From NCBI GenBank assembly GCA_963678085.1, contig OY782680.1, forward strand, positions 744,001 through 808,000: a DNA stretch of 64,000 nt. Reading direction: 5' to 3'. Both the position numbers and the translations under genes were made by a program. Source of the stretch: Aliishimia sp963678085 (GTDB lineage Bacteria > Pseudomonadota > Alphaproteobacteria > Rhodobacterales > Rhodobacteraceae). Under the pieces are notes generated by a model. It worked only from the letters and a program-made list of their open reading frames with translations. It made no database searches and had not been told where the DNA came from. Positions 42,309-51,709 of the stretch are shown here, one piece after another (the stretch's first letter is position 1; each line of letters begins with the position of its first letter).

Positions 42309-43013
42309 TCAAGCGGGTGATAATCCCGACTGAAACCATGTGATCAGCGAAATGATCGAAAAGGTGGGCAGGCCGGTCGCGGCTTGGATATCGCGCGCGT
42401 AGGGGCCCATATTGGTGCATTCCAGCACAAACGCGCCAAGCTCGGGATGTGCGGCCTGCATCTCTAATGCGGCTTGCACATTATCCTGGCGCGCCTTTTC
42501 CACGTCCAAGGTCAATTCATTCTCCAAAATGGCACGGGTGAATTCCTGCCCCTCTTCCGTTGAGCCGATGGGGGTTCCGCGGGGAACATGGGCTTTGTCC
42601 AGATGCTCTTGCGTGAGTGTTGAGGCCGAAATCGTCAAAATTCCCGCGCGCTTGCCTTTGGGTAATATGCGATTGACCATGCCCACCTGCATCAAGGATG
42701 AGCTCACGACGGGCACCGGAACGGCTGCTGCCAGCTTCTCTTGGAAAAGCGAGAGAAACCCGCAATTTGTGGTGATCCCATCCACCCCATCGCGCACCAA
42801 TTCGTGGGCTGCTTCGATAAAGGCATCGAGCATCCCCTCGCCGCGCCGCCGCACAATCAGATCGGGGGATGCATCGCGCACAATGCGGTAATGCACCGGA
42901 AAGGGCCAAGTCGCTGCATTGCCCATATCGCCGGGAATGCGCGGAAATCGTGCATCAAGCATCAAGATCCCAACCGAGGCCCCATAAAGAGATTTTCCAC
43001 CCGTAGCGATCAT
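42309..43013 (-). CDS. Aspartate/glutamate racemase family protein
   Basis: 234 aa. The two catalytic cysteines are in GITTNCGFLSLFQ and FVLECTNMGPYA. Resembles the Asp/Glu/hydantoin racemase superfamily. GGAGGATATT is a good SD. It stands at the border of the catabolic island; convergent with the peroxiredoxin gene. Substrate unclear. Confidence 0.84.
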   Translation of the reverse strand: MIATGGKSLYGASVGILMLDARFPRIPGDMGNAATWPFPVHYRIVRDASPDLIVRRRGEGMLDAFIEAAHELVRDGVDGITTNCGFLSLFQEKLAAAVPVPVVSSSLMQVGMVNRILPKGKRAGILTISASTLTQEHLDKAHVPRGTPIGSTEEGQEFTRAILENELTLDVEKARQDNVQAALEMQAAHPELGAFVLECTNMGPYARDIQAATGLPTFSIISLITWFQSGLSPA

Positions 43014-43159
43014 GGTGCAATATCCTCCAAAGCCCGCCTCGCTAAATCCAACCCTACTATCGCAGTCTCTGACATAACCACTCTCCTGTTGTAGATCATT
43101 AAACCCAACTTGGCATATCGGAGCCGTCGGGGGACGGTTATATCATCAGAGCCCACCAA

Positions 43160-43420
43160 TTAACCAAGAGCATCGGCAACCGATATTAGCAATACGAGAA
43201 AAAATAACGAGGCGAGTGAAAGGATGATGTGCCCGGATAGCGAAAATGTTGTTCGCCGAAATAGCGATCTAAGCACCAAATAAATAAACGAAGAAATTTT
43301 AAAGGGGCTGCAACCGTTTTTCAAAGGGGTTTTGTGTTTTCCATACCGAATCATCAAGAAAGAGGATGAAACAAAGCAAAAATACATCAAAGTTAGTACA
43401 ACAAGATCACTCATGCACAC
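43160..43420 (-). CDS. Orphan small membrane protein (doubtful)
   Basis: 86 aa from a GTG at 43420 or 84 from ATG 43414. Two hydrophobic stretches (LVVLTLMYFCFVSSSFLMI and GHIILSLASLFFLVLL). Base composition is visibly richer in AT than neighbouring genes and no SD site is seen, so transfer or chance are both possible. It is the only candidate gene in the otherwise empty 43014-43541 stretch. Confidence 0.35.
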   Translation of the reverse strand: MCMSDLVVLTLMYFCFVSSSFLMIRYGKHKTPLKNGCSPFKISSFIYLVLRSLFRRTTFSLSGHIILSLASLFFLVLLISVADALG

Positions 43421-43478
43421 GTAGTACTCAGAGTTTTAATGTGAGGCAACCCTTAGAGGTGCCACAGCAGATGCATGG

Positions 43479-43495
43479 TTGCAATATGGTTGCAA
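43479..43495. promoter_or_regulatory. TTGCAA-N5-TTGCAA operator-like site
   Basis: TTGCAATATGGTTGCAA, a 6-5-6 element in which each self-complementary half repeats. It lies 46 bp before the ThDP-enzyme start, where a repressor or activator would act. Regulator unknown. Confidence 0.5.
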
Positions 43496-43541
43496 TTATA
43501 GAGGGCGCTAGACAATGCTGAGCGCAATGGGAGGGGATCGC

Positions 43542-45236
43542 ATGCAGGGGACAAATCAACTTAACGGGGCCGAGGCGATGGTGCGCATGCTTGAGGCCCA
43601 TGGGGTGCGCCATATGTTCGGGCTATGCGGCGATACCACATTGCCACTCTATGATGCTCTGGCGCGTATGGATCACGGCATCACCCATTTCCTGACACGG
43701 GATGAGCGCCATGCAGCCTATATGGCGGATGGTTATGCGCGGGTCAGTGGCCGGCCCGGCGTGTGTGAAGGGCCATCGGGGGGCGGGGCAACCTATATTC
43801 TGCCCGGTGTGGTAGAGGCCAATGAAAGCTCGGTTCCCATTCTCGCGATTACCTCGGATGTGGCGACCAGTAGCCGGGGGCGATACCCTTTGACAGAATT
43901 GGACCAGGTCGCCTTGTTCAAACCGTTGACCAAATGGAATGCCTCGCTTGATGACGGCGCACGCCTGCCTGCAATGGTGCGCGCTGCGTTTCGCGCGATG
44001 ACAACGGGCACACCGGGGGCGGCGCATCTGGCCTTGCCTTTTGATACGCAAAAAGCCCCGGTGGAAGAGGCCGAGATCTGGGCCGATGCCCGCCACCAAA
44101 CCTACCTGGCAGAGCGCGCCGCCCCCGACCCCGCAGCGATTGAAGTGGCAGCAGATGTGCTGGCAAGGGCCAAGAACGCGGTGGCGATTTGCGGGGGTGG
44201 ACCTGTCATGGCCGGGGCTTTTGAGGCTTTGGCGCGTGTTGCCCGAGCGCTCGATATGCCTATTGCCACCACCGTTTCGGGACAGGGGGTTATCGCTGAA
44301 ACCGATCCTTTGGCCCTTGGCGTGGTGGGCACCAATGGCGGAGACGGTGCCACGCGGGCGGTTGTTGCTGAGGCGGATGTCGTGCTGTTTGTCGGGTGCC
44401 GCGCGGGCTCTGTCACCACCGAGCGTTGGAGCTGCCCACAGCGCGATGCCATGATCATTCACATTGATAGTGATCCGATGGTCATCGGTGCCAATTACCA
44501 GACCGAAGTGGCTATTTGCAGCGACGCGCGTCTCGCCCTTGAAGCCTTGGCCAGAGCGCTTGAGGCGCGCAGCGATCTAACTGCGCAAGGCGGGCAAGCC
44601 AAGGCAAGAGCCGCATGGGAGGCAAAGCTTGCGGCCTTTACCCCGCTGGCCGAAAGTCGCGAGGCACCAATTCGCCCCGAAGCGGTTGTAGCAACATTGA
44701 TGCAGCTGTTGGATGATGAGGCAACAATCGTCGCCGATCCCGGCACGCCCTGCCCCTATTTCAGTGCCCATTATCGCTGGCGCCGCGCGGGGCGGCATTT
44801 CATCACCAATCGTGCACATGGGGCGCTTGGCTATGCGTTGGCCGCCTCCATGGGCGCACATATCGGGCGGCCCCAGTCTAAAACAGTGGCGGTGATGGGC
44901 GATGGCTCTTTCGGATTTTGCTGCGGAGAGTTCGAAACCATCACCCGCTATAAGATGCCCATCACCTCAATCGTCTTTTCCAACGCCACCTATGGCTGGA
45001 TCAAGGCCGGGCAGAATGCGGGTTTTGGTCAGCGGTTCTACAATGTGGATTTCAATCGAACCGATCATGCGGCTGTGGCTGCGGCCTTTGGCGTGAAATC
45101 CTGGACGGTGCGCGATCCGAGCGATCTAAAATCCGTTCTGAAACAGGCGCTGGAACATGACGGGCCAACGCTGGTGGATATTCATTCACAGCCCCTTCAC
45201 GAGGCGGCGGCCCCAGTCTCGGAATGGGTCGCATAG
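43542..45236 (+). CDS. Thiamine-diphosphate-binding enzyme, acetolactate synthase-like
   Basis: 564 aa. N-terminal PYR domain with the catalytic glutamate in FLTRDERHAAYMADGYAR; central domain near 190-320; C-terminal PP domain with the ThDP motif AVMGDGSFGFCCGE and N in NATYGW. ATG 43542 is chosen because GGAGGGG lies six bases upstream; the frame begins at 43515. Not a standard ilvB (no ilvH). Probably decarboxylates or condenses a 2-oxo acid from the catabolic island. Confidence 0.87.
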   Translation: MQGTNQLNGAEAMVRMLEAHGVRHMFGLCGDTTLPLYDALARMDHGITHFLTRDERHAAYMADGYARVSGRPGVCEGPSGGGATYILPGVVEANESSVPILAITSDVATSSRGRYPLTELDQVALFKPLTKWNASLDDGARLPAMVRAAFRAMTTGTPGAAHLALPFDTQKAPVEEAEIWADARHQTYLAERAAPDPAAIEVAADVLARAKNAVAICGGGPVMAGAFEALARVARALDMPIATTVSGQGVIAETDPLALGVVGTNGGDGATRAVVAEADVVLFVGCRAGSVTTERWSCPQRDAMIIHIDSDPMVIGANYQTEVAICSDARLALEALARALEARSDLTAQGGQAKARAAWEAKLAAFTPLAESREAPIRPEAVVATLMQLLDDEATIVADPGTPCPYFSAHYRWRRAGRHFITNRAHGALGYALAASMGAHIGRPQSKTVAVMGDGSFGFCCGEFETITRYKMPITSIVFSNATYGWIKAGQNAGFGQRFYNVDFNRTDHAAVAAAFGVKSWTVRDPSDLKSVLKQALEHDGPTLVDIHSQPLHEAAAPVSEWVA

Positions 45237-46117
45237 GCGGCAAAGGCGGGGATGAGTTGTTCCAAGAACTCTTTGCCAATGGTCGAAAGCGGGCGCTCTT
45301 TTGCGGTGATAATCGCAAGATCCATGGTCACTGCGGGGCGAAACGGGCGGGTGTCATAGCCCGGCTCAAAATCAAAACCCACGGTAAATGGATCAATCAT
45401 CGCAACGCCCATGCCCTGTTTCACAAAGGCCAGCAGGTTTTCCGACAAATGCGTATGGACCTGCGTGCGCCAATAACAGCCCGCAGCCTGGAACACTTCA
45501 CGCGTGCGCAGATTGGTCTGATGCTCTGGCCCCATCACCACAAAGGGCTCATTCGCGAGCAGCTCTGGGGTCAGAACGTCATGCTGCGCCAAAGGACTGC
45601 CAGCGGGAAAAGTCGCAAGGGTCTCGAATTGAAAGACTTGAGAGGAGAGCGTGTCATAGATCACCGGCAGCTCGATAATGCCAATCTCGAACAAGCCCGA
45701 CACAACCCATTCTTGGATCTTTGAGGAATATTGCGATTGAAAACTCACCGACAGGTTCGGGCGCGATTTGGCAAAGCGGGCGATCTCGCGGGGCATAAAG
45801 CCGAAAGACAGCATATGGGGCGAGGCCACTTGCAGCTGGCCGGGATGTTTGTTTTGCAAATCCGTCACGGCTTGGGCCACATGATCCAATCCGCGCACGA
45901 CCGTATCCACCTCTCGAAAGAGGATCTGGGCCTCAGGGGTTGGCAGCAGGCGCCCCTTACTGCGCTCAAACAGAGCAAATCGCGTTTCACGCTCAAGCTG
46001 GGCGAGCAGATTGCTGATCCCCGGTTGCGAGATGCCTAGTAGGGTCGCGGCCCCCGTCACGGTGCCAGTGTCGATGACAGCATGGAAAGCTTGCAATTGG
46101 CGGAAACGCAGGGTCAT
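45197..46117 (-). CDS. LysR family transcriptional regulator
   Basis: 306 aa. N-terminal winged helix (GTVTGAATLLGISQPGISNL) and a periplasmic-binding-like effector domain. Convergent with the ThDP gene, overlapping its 3' end by 40 bp, and divergent from the enolase-family gene. Likely activator of the downstream operon in response to a substrate carried by the TRAP system. Confidence 0.92.
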   Translation of the reverse strand: MTLRFRQLQAFHAVIDTGTVTGAATLLGISQPGISNLLAQLERETRFALFERSKGRLLPTPEAQILFREVDTVVRGLDHVAQAVTDLQNKHPGQLQVASPHMLSFGFMPREIARFAKSRPNLSVSFQSQYSSKIQEWVVSGLFEIGIIELPVIYDTLSSQVFQFETLATFPAGSPLAQHDVLTPELLANEPFVVMGPEHQTNLRTREVFQAAGCYWRTQVHTHLSENLLAFVKQGMGVAMIDPFTVGFDFEPGYDTRPFRPAVTMDLAIITAKERPLSTIGKEFLEQLIPAFAAYATHSETGAAAS

Positions 46118-46135
46118 GGCGGGCAGCTATCACGA

Positions 46136-46157
46136 ATTATGATGGGCTTGCCATAAT
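46136..46157. promoter_or_regulatory. LysR-type operator between lysR and enolase genes
   Basis: ATTATG-N10-CATAAT (46136-46157), a perfect 6-bp inverted repeat, 19 bp before the LysR start and 37 bp before the frame of the enolase-family gene. LysR-type T-N11-A sites have this form. Confidence 0.55.
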
Positions 46158-46193
46158 CTAATATTTGAACTGATACAACAAACCGGGCAAGCT

Positions 46194-47348
46194 TTGCGCA
46201 AGGGGGGCTTGTGCTTGGGTGATCTTGCGCAACAAATTGTCGGGTTTGATCTGTGGCATTGCCAATTGCCCGTCATCTCGCGCCGTGATCATGGGATTGG
46301 CGCGGTTGAGGGCAGTTGCGAAATTGTGATCCTGCGCCTCACCGCTGAGGATGGCAGTCAAGGCTTTGGGGAGGCCTCGCCCTGGTCCGTCTTCACCGGC
46401 TCTCCCGAGGCCAGCTTTGCCGCGCTTGACCGCTATATCCGCCCGCTTGTTCTGGGCGCGCGCGTTGATCAACGCTCAGCGATCATGCAGCGCGCGCATG
46501 TTGCCATTGCCCATTGCACCGAGGCTAAGGCGGCTTTGGAAACGGCCCTTTTGGATCTGACCGGGCAGATTAGCGGTGTGCCTGTGCATGCTTTGCTTGG
46601 GGGCAAATGCCGCAACACGATCCCGCTGAGCTGCTCAATTGCCAATCCCGATTTCGCCCAGGATCTGGACCTTTTGGCGCAGCTGCGCGCGGATGGGGTG
46701 CGTATTGTCAAGCTCAAGACCGGGTTCAAAGAGCATCGCTTTGATGTCATGCGCCTAGAGCGATTGGCGCAGGATTTCCCAGAATTCTCGGTCCGTGTGG
46801 ATTATAACCAGGGCCTAACCCCTGAGGAAGCGCCGGCGCGTGTGCGCGATGTGGCTGGCTTTGCCCCTGACTTTATCGAGCAGCCAGTGCGGGCGCATCA
46901 CTTTGGGATGATGGCGCGACTGCGCGATATGGTGGATGTGCCCCTGCTGGCGGATGAAAGCGTCTTTGGCCCCGAAGATATGGAGCGTGCCGCGCGCGAA
47001 GGCATTTGCGATGGGGTCTCGGTGAAAATCATGAAATCGGGTTCATTAACCCGCGCGCAATCCGTGGCCCGCATCGCAGCTGCGCATGGGCTGACGGCCT
47101 CTGGCGGGGATATGTTTGAGGCGGGTTTAGCCCATCTTGCAGGCACGCATATGATCGCGGCAACCCCTGAAATCACCTTGGGCTGCGAGTTTTATCAGGC
47201 GCGGTATTTCCTTAAGGAAGATATCCTAGAAACCCCGTTTGAAATCGCAGATGGCGCGGTGATTGTGCCCGATACGCCCGGCTTGGGGCCGCGCCCAGAC
47301 ATTCACAAAATCGCCCATTATGCGGTGAACAAGGCGGTGGCAGCATGA
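46194..47348 (+). CDS. Enolase-superfamily enzyme, muconate-lactonizing/racemase subgroup
   Basis: 384 aa from the TTG at 46194; a TTG at 46215 is nearer to AGGGGGG and may be right. Metal ligands and bases: IVKLKTG (KxK), VDYNQG (D), EQP (E), ADES (D) and VKIMKSG (K), as in the MLE/mandelate-racemase class. Possible reactions are racemisation or dehydration of an amino-acid-like or carboxylic acid substrate. Overlaps the flavoprotein gene by four bases. Confidence 0.85.
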   Translation: MRKGGLCLGDLAQQIVGFDLWHCQLPVISRRDHGIGAVEGSCEIVILRLTAEDGSQGFGEASPWSVFTGSPEASFAALDRYIRPLVLGARVDQRSAIMQRAHVAIAHCTEAKAALETALLDLTGQISGVPVHALLGGKCRNTIPLSCSIANPDFAQDLDLLAQLRADGVRIVKLKTGFKEHRFDVMRLERLAQDFPEFSVRVDYNQGLTPEEAPARVRDVAGFAPDFIEQPVRAHHFGMMARLRDMVDVPLLADESVFGPEDMERAAREGICDGVSVKIMKSGSLTRAQSVARIAAAHGLTASGGDMFEAGLAHLAGTHMIAATPEITLGCEFYQARYFLKEDILETPFEIADGAVIVPDTPGLGPRPDIHKIAHYAVNKAVAA

Positions 47349-48598
47349 GCGAGACACAGACCATAGCCATTGTGGGCGCAGGCATTGTTGGGGTGTCCAC
47401 GGCGCTCTGGTTGCAGCGCGATGGGCATAAGGTGATCCTGATCGACAAGGCCGGGCCTGGTGAGGGCACATCGCATGGCAATGGCGGGGTGCTTGCCTCT
47501 TGCTCGATTGTGCCGGTGACGGTGCCGGGATTGATGCGCAAGGCTCCTGGGATGCTCTTTCGCCGCGACCAGCCGTTATTCCTGAAATGGGGGTATTTGC
47601 CGCGCCTTTTGCCCTGGCTGCGCAAATATCTTAGCCATGCCAATGCTGAGGATGTGGCGCGTATTGCCGCGGCCTTGATGCCCATTGTCGGCGATAGTCT
47701 CAATGATCACAAAGCCTTGGCCGAAGGCACCGGGGCGGAAAAATGGCTGGCCCCGTCTGATTATCTGTTCCTTTATGAGAACCGGGCGCATTATGAAGGC
47801 GATGCGTTTGGATGGGGGATTAGGCGAGAACATGGCTTTCAGTGGGACGAGCTGGAAGGCCAAGCGTTTCAGGATTATGATCCGATTTATTCGAGCCAGA
47901 TCGGCTTTGCCGCACGTCTAGCCGAGCATGGGCATATTCGCGATCCGGGGCGCTATGTCAAAGATCTGGCCGCGCATGTTGAGGCCAATGGCGGGCGCAT
48001 CTTAAAGGCCAGCGTTGAAGACATCGCGCGCGAGAATGGTCAGGTCACAGGTATTCGCGCAGGCGGCGAGCTGATTGCTTGTGATGCTGCCGTGATCGCA
48101 ACCGGCGTGTGGTCCGGCCCGCTTACCAAAAAGCTGGGGCTATCGGTACCGCTAGAAAGCGAGCGGGGCTATCATCTGGAACTGATCGAACCTTCTGCCA
48201 TGCCGCGCAGCCCTGGGATGGTTGCCTCGGGCAAATTCGTGGCAACCCCGCTAGAGGGGCGCATCCGCCTTGCAGGCATTGTTGAGTTTGGTGGGCTTGA
48301 TGCCGCCCCGTCCCGTGCGCCTTTTGACTTGATGCGGGAAAACGCGCGCAAGGCCTTTCCTGGCGTGAGCTGGCGCGATGAGGTCGAATGGATGGGCCAC
48401 CGCCCCGCGCCTGCGGATTCGATCCCCGTCATTGGTGAAATCCCAAGCATAAAGGGCGCCTTTACCGGCTTTGGGCATCACCATGTCGGTCTTACGGGCG
48501 GGCCCAAGACCGGGCGTCTTTTGGCGCAGATGATCACGGGCAGAACCCCAAATGACGTGGATATGGAGGTCTATTCCCCCGCGCGTTACGCAACATGA
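47345..48598 (+). CDS. D-amino-acid dehydrogenase-like FAD oxidoreductase
   Basis: 417 aa. FAD fold IAIVGAGIVGVSTALWLQRD and the C-terminal HHHVGLTGGPKTGRLLAQMI of the DadA family. In this setting it would oxidise a D-amino or imino acid; the racemase and TRAP genes point the same way. ATGA overlap with the enolase gene. Confidence 0.86.
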   Translation: MSETQTIAIVGAGIVGVSTALWLQRDGHKVILIDKAGPGEGTSHGNGGVLASCSIVPVTVPGLMRKAPGMLFRRDQPLFLKWGYLPRLLPWLRKYLSHANAEDVARIAAALMPIVGDSLNDHKALAEGTGAEKWLAPSDYLFLYENRAHYEGDAFGWGIRREHGFQWDELEGQAFQDYDPIYSSQIGFAARLAEHGHIRDPGRYVKDLAAHVEANGGRILKASVEDIARENGQVTGIRAGGELIACDAAVIATGVWSGPLTKKLGLSVPLESERGYHLELIEPSAMPRSPGMVASGKFVATPLEGRIRLAGIVEFGGLDAAPSRAPFDLMRENARKAFPGVSWRDEVEWMGHRPAPADSIPVIGEIPSIKGAFTGFGHHHVGLTGGPKTGRLLAQMITGRTPNDVDMEVYSPARYAT

Positions 48599-48671
48599 AA
48601 CGGATCCGTGATCAACGCGGGCAAACTTCACGGGCAAATCTCGAACGAAATATTCAGCAAGGAGAGAAAAT

Positions 48672-49649
48672 ATGAAAAAGCTCACGAAACTACTGGCTGC
48701 CACGGCGCTAACCACTGCTGGTGCGGCACCTGCCTTGGCGGGTGAGAAATGGGATATGCCGATGGCCTATTCTGCCTCGAACTTCCATTCTGCCACTGGC
48801 GCGGAATTTGCCCAATGTGTGACCACCGGAACGGGCGGCGATATTGAAATTGTCACGCATCCCTCTGGATCGCTCTTTCCAGGGGCGCAGATCAAGCGTG
48901 CGATTCAGACTGGCCAAGTGCCCATCGGCGAGCGCCTGCTCTCGGGCCACCAGAACGAAAACGCGATATTTGGCTTTGACTCCGTGCCCTTCCTCGCCAC
49001 CTCTTTTGATGATGCGGATAAGCTCTGGGATGCTGCCAAAGCGCCACTCACCAAGGTTCTTGCAGATCAAAACCTGACACTGCTTTATTCTGTGCCATGG
49101 CCGCCGCAAGGGCTCTATTTCAAGAACGAGGTGAACTCGGTCGCGGATATGAAAGGCATCAAGTTCCGCTCCTATAACAACGCCACCTCGCGTCTGGCCG
49201 AGCTGACCGGCATGTTGCCTGTGACGATTGAAGCGGCTGAGATCAGCCAAGCTTTTGCGACAGGTGTTGCGGATTCCATGGTCTCCTCTGGCTCTACAGG
49301 CTATGACCGCAAGGTTTGGGAAAGCCTGAACTATTTCTACGAAGTAGATGCCTGGCTGCCGCGCAACTATGTCATGGTGAATTCCGAAGTTTGGAGCGGC
49401 GTTTCTGACAGCAATAAGAACGTGATCCGCGCCTGCGCCGAGCTTGCGGAATATGCGGGCAATTGGCGCTCCAAAGAATATACCGGCTTTACCCTGGCAG
49501 GTCTGCGCGCGGGCGGAATGACTGTTGGCCCGGCCTCTGAGCAGATGGTTGGCGAGCTCAAAGAGATCGGTGTAACCATGACCAGCGAATGGCTCGAAGC
49601 TGCGGGCGCTGAGGGTCAAGCCATCGTGGATGCATTCAAGGCGAAGTAA
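48672..49649 (+). CDS. TRAP transporter substrate-binding protein, second system
   Basis: 325 aa. Signal MKKLLTKLLAATALTTAG type, cut after ALA. DctP-like fold; GIKFRSYNNATSRLAELTG and QAFATGVADSMVSSG are the ligand-binding segments. Distinct from the first system (low identity, no shared context). Receptor for the substrate of the catabolic island. Confidence 0.9.
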   Translation: MKKLTKLLAATALTTAGAAPALAGEKWDMPMAYSASNFHSATGAEFAQCVTTGTGGDIEIVTHPSGSLFPGAQIKRAIQTGQVPIGERLLSGHQNENAIFGFDSVPFLATSFDDADKLWDAAKAPLTKVLADQNLTLLYSVPWPPQGLYFKNEVNSVADMKGIKFRSYNNATSRLAELTGMLPVTIEAAEISQAFATGVADSMVSSGSTGYDRKVWESLNYFYEVDAWLPRNYVMVNSEVWSGVSDSNKNVIRACAELAEYAGNWRSKEYTGFTLAGLRAGGMTVGPASEQMVGELKEIGVTMTSEWLEAAGAEGQAIVDAFKAK

Positions 49650-49663
49650 TTAGTGAAATAACG

Positions 49664-49688
49664 GGGGCGGCAGGATTAGCGCCGCCCC
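49664..49688 (+). other. Intercistronic GC-rich hairpin after the second TRAP receptor gene
   Basis: GGGGCGGC (49664-49671) pairs with GCCGCCCC (49681-49688) around nine bases, followed by TTGCTTTC. Same position as the hairpin in the first TRAP operon, although the tail here is weaker. Confidence 0.65.
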
Positions 49689-49721
49689 TTGCTTTCAAAT
49701 AGCAAATCAAACGGGGGTGGC

Positions 49722-50255
49722 ATGGCTATTTTTAGGGGGCTCCGGTCCGGGCTGGATTTTCTTTATCGACTGTCAGAGCTCATCGCCGCGCTCTGCATGA
49801 TTGCCATTCTGGTGCTGATCGTGATGCAAATGCTGGCGCGCTGGTCCTCGGCCATCTTCCCTGGCGCACCCGAATATGCAGCCTATTGCATGGCAGCCGC
49901 ATCCTTCTTTGGTTTTGCCGCCGCCCTGAACCGGGGCAGCCATATTCGGGTGTCGCTTTTGCTGAATGCCGTTGGGCCCAAAATGCGCCGCTTGGTAGAT
50001 ATCTGGTGTTTTGCGATTGCGGCGATTACCATGTGGTATTTCGTAGTGAATGCCTATGAATATATCTACTGGTCGTGGAAATTTAAGGATGTCTCGCAGC
50101 ATGAGGACGCCATGCTTGTGTGGATTCCACAATCGGTCATGCTGATTGGCGGCGCGCTTTTGGCCATCGCCTTGAGCGATAACCTGCTGCACCTGATCTT
50201 TACGGGAAAAAACCGCATCCAGCATGACACTATTGAATCCACGCAGGAGGTTTGA
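49722..50255 (+). CDS. TRAP transporter small membrane subunit, second system
   Basis: 177 aa with four hydrophobic segments: about 12-35 (LYRLSELIAALCMIAILVLI), 45-65, 80-105 and 130-155. DctQ family. ATG 49722 preferred over a frame start at 49689 for its GGGGGTGGC spacing; no other signal. Three bases from the dctM-like gene. Confidence 0.87.
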   Translation: MAIFRGLRSGLDFLYRLSELIAALCMIAILVLIVMQMLARWSSAIFPGAPEYAAYCMAAASFFGFAAALNRGSHIRVSLLLNAVGPKMRRLVDIWCFAIAAITMWYFVVNAYEYIYWSWKFKDVSQHEDAMLVWIPQSVMLIGGALLAIALSDNLLHLIFTGKNRIQHDTIESTQEV

Positions 50256-50258
50256 TCG

Positions 50259-51563
50259 ATGGACTATTTCCTTCTGGTTCTGATTTTCCTCATCGTTCTT
50301 TTCACATTACTTGGCTCGGGGGTCTGGGTCGGCATTTCGATGATGGGGGTTAGCTGGGTTGCGCTGCAACTCTTCTCCAATTCCACCACAATAGGTCAGG
50401 ATATGGTGTCCCAGGTTTGGTCGGTCTCGAAATCTTGGGAGCTCGCGGCATTGCCGATGTTTATCTGGATGGGGGAAATTCTGTTCAGAACGCGGCTCTC
50501 TGAGGATATGTTCAAAGGGCTCAGCCCCTGGATGGCGCGCATGCCAGGCGGGCTGGTGCATTCCAATATCGTTGGCTGCACCATTTTTGCGGCTGTGTCC
50601 GGCTCTTCTGCGGCGACCCTGACGACCGTTGGTAAAATGTCGATCCCGGAGCTGAGAAAGCGCAACTATCCCGAAACCATGACCATCGGCACGCTGGCGG
50701 GAGCCGCAACGCTGGGCCTGATGATCCCGCCCTCTCTGACCCTGATCGTTTACGGCGTGACGATCGACAATGTGTCCATCATCAAGCTGTTCTTTGCCGG
50801 GATCGTGCCCGGTCTCGTTCTGGCTGCGATGTTTATGGCCTATGTCGCTGGCTATTCCGTTCTGTCAAAATCCTGGAACCCCATTCAAGAAATCGGCATG
50901 TCCTTTGTGGACAAACTGAAAAACTCACGTTTCCTGATCCCGGTCATCTTGCTGGTTTTGACCGTGATCGGCTCAATGTATTCTGGCTTTGCCACCCCGA
51001 CCGAGGCGGCGGCGATTGGCGTGATCGGCGCATTTATTCTGGCCGCGGTCCAGGGCTCTTTGACACGCGAGACCTTTACCGCAGCAACCATAGGCGCTGT
51101 GCGCACCTCTGCTATGATTGCGTTAATTTTGGCCGGATCTGCCTTTCTGAAATTCGCCATGGCCAAAACCGGATTGCCGCGCGAGCTGGCCGAAGTGATC
51201 GCCAGCTGGGAGTTGTCGCGCTTTGGCCTGTTGATGGTGCTGTTGGTGTTTTACATCATCTTGGGCTGCTTTTTGGACGGGATCTCAACCGTGGTGCTGA
51301 CCATGGCCGTGCTGGAGCCCGTTGTGATCAATGCCGGTATAGATCTGATCTGGTTTGGGATCTTCATCGTTGTGGTGGTCGAAATGGCGCAGATCACACC
51401 GCCCATCGGGTTCAACCTGTTTGTGATGCAAGGCATGACGGGCCACGAGATGGGCTATATCGCCCGCGCTGCGGTGCCAATGTTCTTGATCATGGTGCTG
51501 ATGGTCTTTGTGCTGATTGCCTTCCCTGGCTTGGCGACTTGGCTGCCGGAGAACCTCAGGTAA
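50259..51563 (+). CDS. TRAP transporter large permease, second system
   Basis: 434 aa DctM-family permease. SGSSAATLTTVGKM, GLMIPPSLTLIVYGV, TPTEAAAIGVIGAF and AQITPPIGFNLFV match the family. AGGAGG lies before the ATG. Last gene of the island; a 619-bp gene-poor stretch follows. Confidence 0.92.
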   Translation: MDYFLLVLIFLIVLFTLLGSGVWVGISMMGVSWVALQLFSNSTTIGQDMVSQVWSVSKSWELAALPMFIWMGEILFRTRLSEDMFKGLSPWMARMPGGLVHSNIVGCTIFAAVSGSSAATLTTVGKMSIPELRKRNYPETMTIGTLAGAATLGLMIPPSLTLIVYGVTIDNVSIIKLFFAGIVPGLVLAAMFMAYVAGYSVLSKSWNPIQEIGMSFVDKLKNSRFLIPVILLVLTVIGSMYSGFATPTEAAAIGVIGAFILAAVQGSLTRETFTAATIGAVRTSAMIALILAGSAFLKFAMAKTGLPRELAEVIASWELSRFGLLMVLLVFYIILGCFLDGISTVVLTMAVLEPVVINAGIDLIWFGIFIVVVVEMAQITPPIGFNLFVMQGMTGHEMGYIARAAVPMFLIMVLMVFVLIAFPGLATWLPENLR

Positions 51564-51709
51564 AGCCACGCCAAAATCCCCGGTGCCAGCCCAGCGCTGC
51601 CCAGGGTCGCACATATATATAGTAGTCAGACGTCGCGGGCCCACATAATCGACGGCATGGCTGCCTCACGCAAACAGCCAAATAGAAGCCTCAAATCCAT
51701 CTCGTCCGA

